Shown here: positions 12,701-21,700 of the stretch, piece by piece
Layout: each line of letters opens with the position of its first letter
Numbering within the stretch: the first letter of the stretch is position 1
Assembly: GCA_903813345.2 (NCBI GenBank)
Contig: CAIIXF020000001.1
Span: 8,623,098-8,687,097 of the forward strand
Origin: Owenia fusiformis
Lineage: Eukaryota > Annelida > Polychaeta > Sabellida > Oweniidae
Length of the DNA: 64,000 nucleotides
Direction of reading: 5' to 3'
Translations under genes and position numbers: made by a program
Notes under the pieces: model-generated
Seen by the model: only the letters and a program-made list of their open reading frames with translations
What the model was told of the DNA's origin: nothing
The model's database searches: none

Positions 12701-15700
12701 ACCATTGACTATTGACTATTGACTTCTCTTAGCCCGATGAAGTAGCCATTGATGATTATAAGCCATTGATGTGACAACCTGGATGAATTTATTGGCTTAT
12801 TAGAGGAATTTTTGGAACTACAAAACTTAGTCGTTTTTGCTAACTGCAAAACTTAGCTGATATTTTGGAACTACAAAACTTAGTCGTTTTTGCTAACTGC
12901 AAAACTTAGCTGATATTTTGGATCTACAAAACTTAGAAGTTTTCTGCTATCTGAAGAACTTAGTCGATCTGCTACATGGGATGACTGACCATTGACTATT
13001 GACTATTGACTTCTCTTAGCCTGATGAAGTAGCCATTGATGATTAAAAGCCATTGATGTGACAACCTGGATGAATTTATTGGCTTATTAGAGGAATTTTT
13101 GGAACTACAAAACTTAGTCGTTTTTGCTAACTGCAAAACTTAGCTGATTTTTTGGATCTGCTACATGGGATGACTGCCCATTGACTATTGACTATTGACT
13201 ATTGACTTCCCTTAGCCTGATGAAGTAGCCATTGATGATTATAAGCCATTGATGTGACAACCTTGATGAAAATATTGGCTTACTAGAGGAATTGTTTGAA
13301 CTACAAAACTTTGTCATTTTTGCTATCTGCAAAACTTAGTCGTTTTTCTGCTATCTGAAGAACATAGTCGATCTGCTACATGGGATGACTGACCATTGAC
13401 TATTGACTATTGACTTCTCTTAGCTTGATGAAGTAGCAACTGATGATTATAAGCCATTGATGTGAAAACCTGGATGAATTTATTGGCTTATTAGAGGAAT
13501 TTTTGGAACTACAAAACTTAGTCGTTTTTGCTAACTGCAAAACTTAGCTGATATTTTGGATCTACAAAACTTAGAAGTTTTCTGCTATCTGAAGAACATA
13601 GTCGATCTGCTACATGGGATGACTGACCATTGACTATTGACTTCTCTTAGCCTGATGAAGTAGCCATTGATGATTAAAAGCCATTGATGTGACAACCTGG
13701 ATGAATTTATTGGCTTATTAGAGGAATTTTTGGAGCTACAAAACTTAGTCGTTTTTGCTAACTGCAAAACTTAGCTGATTTTTGGATCTACAAAACTTAG
13801 AAGTTTTCTGCTATCTGAAGAACATAGTCGATCTGCTACATGGGATGACTGACCATTGACTATTGACTTCTCTTAGCCTGGTGAAGTAGCCATTGATGAT
13901 TATAAGCCATTGATGTGAGAACCTGGATGAATTTATTGGCTTATTAGAGGAATTTTTGGAACTACAGAACTTAGTCGTTTTTGCTAACTGCAAAACTTAG
14001 CTGATATTTTGGATCTACAAAACTTAGAAGTTTTCTGCTATCTGAAGAACTTAGTCGATTTGCTGCGTGGGAATCTACAGGACTGGACAGCACTTCAAGA
14101 GGGTGAAGCTATCCCCAGCATAGAGCTTAAAGAAGTGGTGTCCAGCCTTCATAGACCTAATTCATGGAATTGGATGTTCCTTTTCTTCGCCTTGGTACTA
14201 GTCAGTGTTTTATTCATAGTGACCTGTTTGATCGCGATTATATGCATCCGTGTGTGTATGAGGACTGAAGCGGACTCTACTAACCAGGAACCTCAAGTAA
14301 TCCTTGCACCTAGGCCAGCGTTACAGTCATCATTGGGATTCAGTTTGGCCACTGTGAACTTTGAATAGAATTCTACTTTGAACTATTATTGTACCAGAGA
14401 GTGATCGTATATAATTAACAACAACAAGTTTATTTGGACATTTCAAATTTGTTTGTAATAATTAAGGTTATAATATATGTGAAATAAATCTATATTGTTG
14501 TCGTGTTGTAATTGCTGTAAACACAAGTACATTTAACGTGTACCCAGAAATCCCAAAAGTAACCTAGCCCTCACACTACCACAAATCGGCTAGTTTGTTA
14601 CACTGGTGGCAGTGGTGGGATATTGTGATTGCAGACTTTGTGATACAACATAACAATATGGAACAAATGACAGATCTTCCATCTCGAGTGTCAATGGAAC
14701 GTAGGGAAGATAGTGAGCTAGAGAAAACAGTTTTTCTGAAGACTGATAAAATGGAGATAAACAACCCAAGAGCGGGTGATGATACTTTGCCGGTACCGAG
14801 AAAGAATATTGCATGTACAGCGTCTCCTGGATCCCGATTTAAGACATTAAAATCAGGAACAAGAGAAAAGGATTTGCCAAGCCTTTGGAGTACTGGATAT
14901 TGGAGTGGAAAAGTGTTGGATAACACTTTCATCAGTAGTGATGAAGGAGACCCTCCAAGAAGGCAGAGATTTCCCCTTACCTCGACTAATGACAGACCCT
15001 CAGTAAGTCTAAAGAAAGTAGAGGATACCCTGAGACGAGATTTGAGTATGGTAGAGGAGAATGTTGAGGAGAAGATGTCCATTTTGAATGAGACTATTGT
15101 GGGCCAACAGAGCCAAATATAGAAGTTGGCTGAAGCTCAGCAGAGAAGTATGGCCCAAGTGGTGGAGACTCAACAGAGTATGATACGGGGACAAAGGGAG
15201 TTACAACCGATGATGATGGGGACCATAAATAAAGTTGCAGAGCAGTTCAAGGAAAACTTGAACCATCAGGAGATGAAGACACGAGAAATAAGGAACCAAA
15301 TGGAGGGTTTACAGAAGACTATTGTTGACTCGATTATAGAGGAATTACATGACAGTTTGATAGTCAACAAATCAGAAGTAGATGTTAAACCCCAAACAGA
15401 TCAATCGAGAAAAGTTTCAAGGCAGCCAGGAGATCGAACAGTAGATCCTGTCAAAGATTGCTCAGATAAGACACCACCTAGTGGCTGGATCACAAGAGAG
15501 CAGAGTGTTAACAAATTACAGGACCACCAGGATAATCCTCCTGAAGATGGGTATTTACCAGAGGAACAAAGACGCTCCAGACTGCCAGAAAGTGATAGCC
15601 ACCATGAAACTGAATTATCTGTCGAGTTGGTTAAAATGTGTAACAGTCTCTGTGAAAGACTGTCCTCGGAAAACAGAGAGAAGTCCAAAAGTCGGGTTAA

Positions 15701-18700
15701 ACCTGATACTTTTGATGGCACCACCCCTTGGCAGGATTATAGGGCTTATTTTGATATCTGTGGAGATTTAAACCATTGGTCGGAAGCAGACAAAAGGAAT
15801 TTCTTAGCCACGAGCCTGAGAGGCCCAGCTCAAGAAATGGTTCTAGAGATGGGACAGAACTATACATATGACCAACTCCTTCTGGCCTTGGAGAAAAGGG
15901 TTGGTCCATGTGGCAAGGCCGAGGTTTATGAGGCAGAGTTAGTCAGCAGGATTCGAAAGCCTAAGGAAACTCTGCAAGCCCTGGGCCAGGACATAAGGAG
16001 GCTCACGGCACTCGCTTATCCAGAGATGAGTCAAACCGCTCAGGATCGTCTTGCCAGACGGAGTTTTGAACAGTCCATATTAGAGGAGGATATACGGAGG
16101 GCAATACATTCAAAGGAATGTAATACCTTGGATCAAGCCATTGAAGTAGCCCTTAAGGAAGAATCCTATCTGGAATCCGAAAGGATAAGGAAGGGACAAA
16201 AACCAAAGAGTAGTCGTGTAATGGCTATTGAAGACAAGGACGAGAATGAAAATAAATTAATAGCCCTGGAGAATAAGATTGAAACTCTGATGGAGAAAAT
16301 GATGGAATTAATGTCCAAGCAGAACAAGTCTGAGCCTGAGATGTCAAGGCCAGCTTTCCGGAGAATGGAATGTTTTTACTGCCATAAGCCTGGACATCGA
16401 ATAGCTGAGTGCTTCTCCAGAAAACATGCTGAGGAGCGGGCTAGGGAAGCCCAAGACAGAACCAGCCAAGTAGCCACAGTGGAATTTCTATCCCGAGAAA
16501 GAAAAGATGTCATGTTTTCCAAAAACATCAACAAGATAGTTGCTCATGGAACAGTTTGCAACACAGATGTTGCATTTCTAGTTGATTCAGGAGCAGCTAG
16601 TACCATTGTAAACTCGGAGGTCTACCGAAAGATATCTGAACTTAAGAGGCCAAAACTGGAGCCGTCCAATAGGGTCATAATACAAGCTGGCGGAGAACCA
16701 TTAAGTCAAAAGGGTGTTATGTGTGTTGGAATAAACATTGGTGGCCATGTCGAGAACTTAAAAGCAGTAGTGGCAGATATTGAATTCGATGGCATCTTAG
16801 GTACTGATTACCTTGCTGCTGCAGGAGCCATATTAGACTATGGTCAGCGTAAGATGTCTATGAGATCAGGCCCTTCTAGAGATGCTCAGGTACGAGCTAG
16901 AGACACACATAAACGAACATCTCGGAGAGTGACTATGGATGTAGTAAGTAGTCATCCAATCCGAGATAAGAGATATAGCCAGAGAGTTAGACTGAGTGAA
17001 TCTTCTGGAAACATGAGAAATGTTGGACAGGATAGTCCAGGTACGTCCAGTACTCGTCCAATTAAGGTCCCACTAGCAAGAGTCTATAGGTCGAAATACT
17101 CAGGACCCCGACAGAGATCTGACACAGATTATGATTGGAGGAATCATCGTGTTTGCCTCCCATGAAATACTAATTCGAGAGTACAGCCTAGAAAAATATG
17201 AAGTATGTCAAGGACATGGTGTGATATGTCAATATGTATTTGTAGCACTTAGCTGCGAGTTGAACTTGTGAAGATAATTTTGTACATATTAGTTAGGCAT
17301 TCAGTAGTTAGATATTTAGTGTTAAGGTTTGAGAAAAACCCAAGTTTAATGAGTTTATGCTAGATAACTCTCATTGCACCTCACAGCACTGATAGATAAC
17401 CCCGGGGTTAAACAAACCAGATAGATTATAAGTGTAGGAAATAGCTAGTTAGGAAAAATTCGTTATTTTTTTTTTATAACTTAGGCTTGGTGTTGTTAAC
17501 ACCAAAATCATTGGTTGGGAGGAGTGTAACGAATTTTTCATTTTTCAAAATGTTATTTTTGGAGTCCAGTGCCGTTTTTTAGCACTTTAGACAGTTTCGA
17601 CAGTAGGAAAGTGTTTCCCAGTCACAGTTGACAGATTATATAGTTATATTTATGAATAGAACACTTTAGGTGTACTGGGAATAGTGTAAACTACTCTTTT
17701 CTGGGAGATTTATTTTGCTTTCGTTCGTGTGCATTTTCTCACCTCCTATTAGAGAGCTCTGTTGACCTACATTCAATAACTCGTTTTTCCTTGCAATTTC
17801 GCCTTAATTAGAGCCAATGATGATTGGTTTTTGTTATATTTATCTAGTTTATATCTTAATCTAGCTAGTTAATTACAAGATATATGTTTGTTCTGTGTTT
17901 AAAAACAGAGATCGTGATTGTTAGGTGAAGCTATTTTTTTGCAAAGGTTATGTCATCATTGCATCATATTAATTATGCACTAGTGATATCCTGCCTGGGA
18001 TTCCAGTGACTGGCCAGGTATTGCATCAGCCGCTCGTGAGCTATGATTGGTTAGGCAGATAGTTTCGTGTGCAAAACACATGTTACATACATGTTGGGGT
18101 ATAAATACGGTGGCGGACGTGACTCGGGGGCTTTCTGCGCATTGACTTTTGACGAACGGGACTATGTGGCTCTGATATTCGGGAGTTTTGGAACTACAAA
18201 ACTTTGTCGTTTTTGCTAAATGCAAAACTTAGACGATTCTTGGAACTACAAAACTTAGGAAGTTTTCTGCTAACTGAAGGATGGCATGTGATGATTGACT
18301 TGCCTAATTGAACTTCATTAGCCTGAGGTAGTAACCATAGATGATTATAAGCCACTGGTGTTGGATTCTAGGTGAATTAACTGGCTTATTGAGGGAAGTT
18401 ATTGAACTACAAAACTTAGGAAGTCTTCTGGAACTACAAAACTTAGGAAGTTTTTCGCTGACTATTAGCCCGATAGTCCTAGATGATTATAAGCCACTGA
18501 TGTTGGAGCATATAGCACATTGACTTTCGACGAACGAGACTATGTGGCTCTGATTTACGGGATTTTTGGAACTGCAAAACTTAGGCAGTTTTCTGGAACT
18601 ATAAAACTTTGTCATTTTTGCTATCTGCAAAACTTAGTCGTTTTCTGCTATCTGAAGAACATAGTCGATCTGCTACATGGGATGACTGACTATTGACTAT

Positions 18701-21700
18701 TGACTTCTCTTAGCCTGATGAAGTAGCCATTGATGATTATAAGCCATTGATGTGAAAACCTGGATGAATTTATTGGCTTATTAGAGGAATTTTTGGAACT
18801 ACAAAACTTAGTCGCTTTTCAGCTAACTGCAAAATTTAGCTGATTTTTTGGATCTACAAAACTTAGAAGTTTTCTGCTATCGAAGAACATAGTCGATCTG
18901 CTACATGGGATGACTGACCATTGACTATTGACTTCTCTTAGCCCGATGAAGTAGCCATTGATGATTATAAGCCATTGATGTGACAACCTGGATGAATTTA
19001 TTGGCTTATTAGAGGAATTTTTGGAACTACAAAACTTAGTCGTTTTTGCTAACTGCAAAACTTAGCTGATATTTTGGAACTACAAAACTTAGTCGTTTTT
19101 GCTAACTGCAAAACTTAGCTGATATTTTGGATCTACAAAACTTAGAAGTTTTCTGCTATCTGAAGAACTTAGTCGATCTGCTACATGGGATGACTGACCA
19201 TTGACTATTGACTATTGACTTCTCTTAGCCTGATGAAGTAGCCATTGATGATTAAAAGCCATTGATGTGACAACCTGGATGAATTTATTGGCTTATTAGA
19301 GGAATTTTTGGAACTACAAAACTTAGTCGTTTTTGCTAACTGCAAAACTTAGCTGATTTTTTGGATCTGCTACATGGGATGACTGCCCATTGACTATTGA
19401 CTATTGACTATTGACTTCCCTTAGCCTGATGAAGTAGCCATTGATGATTATAAGCCATTGATGTGACAACCTTGATGAAAATATTGGCTTACTAGAGGAA
19501 TTGTTTGAACTACAAAACTTTGTCATTTTTGCTATCTGTGAAAACCTGGATGAATTTATTGGCTTATTAGAGGAATTTTTGGAGCTACAAAACTTAGTCG
19601 TTTTTGCTAACTGCAAAACTTAGCTGATTTTTGGATCTACAAAACTTAGAAGTTTTCTGCTATCTGAAGAACATAGTCGATCTGCTACATGGGATGACTG
19701 ACCATTGACTATTGACTTCTCTTAGCCTGGTGAAGTAGCCATTGATGATTATAAGCCATTGATGTGAGAACCTGGATGAATTTATTGGCTTATTAGAGGA
19801 ATTTTTGGAACTACAGAACTTAGTCGTTTTTGCTAACTGCAAAACTTAGCTGATATTTTGGATCTACAAAACTTAGAAGTTTTCTGCTATCTGAAGAACT
19901 TAGTCGATTTGCTGCGTGGGAATCTACAGGACTGGACAGCACTTCAAGAGGGTGAAGCTATCCCCAGCATAGAGCTTAAAGAAGTGGTGTCCAGCCTTCA
20001 TAGACCTAATTCATGGAATTGGATGTTCCTTTTCTTCGCCTTGGTACTAGTCAGTGTTTTATTCATAGTGACCTGTTTGATCGCGATTATATGCATCCGT
20101 GTGTGTATGAGGACTGAAGCGGACTCTACTAACCAGGAACCTCAAGTAATCCTTGCACCTAGGCCAGCGTTACAGTCATCATTGGGATTCAGTTTGGCCA
20201 CTGTGAACTTTGAATAGAATTCTACTTTGAACTATTATTGTACCAGAGAGTGATCGTATATAATTAACAACAACAAGTTTATTTGGACATTTCAAATTTG
20301 TTTGTAATAATTAAGGTTATAATATATGTGAAATAAATCTATATTGTTGTCGTGTTGTAATTGCTGTAAACACAAGTACATTTAACGTGTACCCAGAAAT
20401 CCCAAAAGTAACCTAGCCCTCACACTACCACAAATCGGCTAGTTTGTTACACTTTGTAATGGTGAAAATACTGAAGCTGAAATACCTTCACATACTCCAT
20501 TGAGTATAATATGATCTTTGATCACTTTTATGTTTCAATTTTCATTTGAATTCGTTTCAAGTACACATCAAACAATTTGATTTCTCTTCTGAACATTTGA
20601 CCAATCCTTGTGGAATGAATAAGAACTTTCTCGCATACATGTGAATCTATGTATATCATTTCAAATGTTATTTCTATGATTTGTAGGGGATTATCTGAGC
20701 CAATATAATGGGTATCCTGGCTTACAGGTGTTTACACAAAATGATGTCATACTCTATGACATAGTCAGTGTATCAGCTTGTGCCCACAGGTAACTATAGC
20801 TACCATATTGCTTTCTAAGAAATTACTTTTACACCCATTGTTTTACCAATCTGATTGTGAGGACAGTGAAAAGATGAAATAAATATGTATTTTCATAAAT
20901 GCAGATACATATACTTCAATTCATCAATCATTGCACAACCAAAATATTCCTCATACTTAATTTTCAAAATTATTTTATATTTAGAGCTCAAACAAGTACA
21001 GTTCTCACAGGTCTTGACATGTTTGCATGAAGGAGTTATATATATTGAATATTGTACCCTTACCATATATGAAAACACCAGTTTTATGGTTGATAAGGGC
21101 ATGCCTAGTAGTACATGTTTTTGCATGGCCTTGCACTTACATGTTTTGTCTTCATTGACCAGTTATCCAGACATTAAACACTTAATTTTAGGTGCTCCAA
21201 CTGGGACACACTAGATGAAGGAGACTTTGATTGCAAGTCGTTTGATTACTGCTCAGCAGACAACTCCTGTGGCCTCAACAAAGGACACTTCTTTGAGTTT
21301 CCATTCAAGAACAAAACCTCACAGCCAACATGCCAACACTGGTCAAGTAAGTTAACTTATTTCATCATTTGGTAGTGTTGATAATGTAACTTTTACTGGC
21401 CATACTCTCAAATACATGCAATAAATAAATGTATGATTTTGAACTAATATTTTGATATGCAAATATCTCTAAACTGGTAATTCTTTATGAGATTTAAATT
21501 GTTCAGATCCCTTCATATATCATTTTACATGTTTTAGGAAACTACTTAGCAGACTTTGAACTGAAACAACAACGTGTAGTCCCATTGAAGAACACAGAGG
21601 TGTACAAAACAGATATTGAGAACTGTGCCAAGCTATGTGTTGGGTTAGGTGGAACATGCAAAGGCTTTGATTACTGCAAGAATGTGTCTGAATGTGTTCT

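Larger units (their letters stand above)
11304..14602 (+). repeat. 5' LTR (3.3 kb)
   Basis: From TGTAACGAATTTTTC to GGCTAGTTTGTTACA. Judged from the TATA box at 11884 and AATAAA at 14483, U3 is about 0.6 kb, R about 2.6 kb and U5 about 0.1 kb. Nearly all of the tandem array and the membrane-protein frame therefore lie in R and would be present at both ends of the genomic transcript. LTRs of a few hundred bases are usual for Ty3/Gypsy elements, so 3.3 kb is exceptional. Confidence 0.9.
11304..20451 (+). mobile_element. LTR retrotransposon with giant array-bearing LTRs, gag-protease only
   Basis: A 9.15-kb element: 5' LTR 11304-14602, interior 14603-17524, 3' LTR 17525-20451. LTRs begin TGTAAC and end GTTACA. 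A 4-bp target duplication CTTT flanks it (11300-11303 and 20452-20455), or 5-bp ACTTT if the last A is counted outside. A primer-binding-site-like sequence beginning TGG follows the 5' LTR by one base, and a purine tract precedes the 3' LTR. The interior encodes Gag and an aspartic protease resembling Ty3/Gypsy elements. Reverse transcriptase, RNase H and integrase are absent, so it is non-autonomous. Near-identical LTRs (single-base differences plus array contraction) indicate recent insertion. It sits in sense in intron 16 of gene 1. Confidence 0.9.
17525..20451 (+). repeat. 3' LTR (2.9 kb)
   Basis: Same ends as the 5' LTR and nearly identical sequence outside the array, with only scattered single-base changes and small indels. 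It is 372 bp shorter, mostly because about 360 bp (two array units) is missing between the landmarks at 19369 and 19684 compared with 13160-13835. One 10-bp loss of the TATTGAC micro-repeat adds to the difference. Confidence 0.9.

Noticed and set aside
11764-13993. Minus-strand frames starting MQLAKTTKFCSSKNSS and similar, recurring in both LTRs
   Set aside because: Antisense shadows of the LTR tandem array; recurrence follows the repeat unit, with no independent coding evidence.
14595-15122. Separate 175-codon gene at the start of the LTR-element interior
   Set aside because: It is the first part of the same gag frame, ended by the amber codon at 15120.
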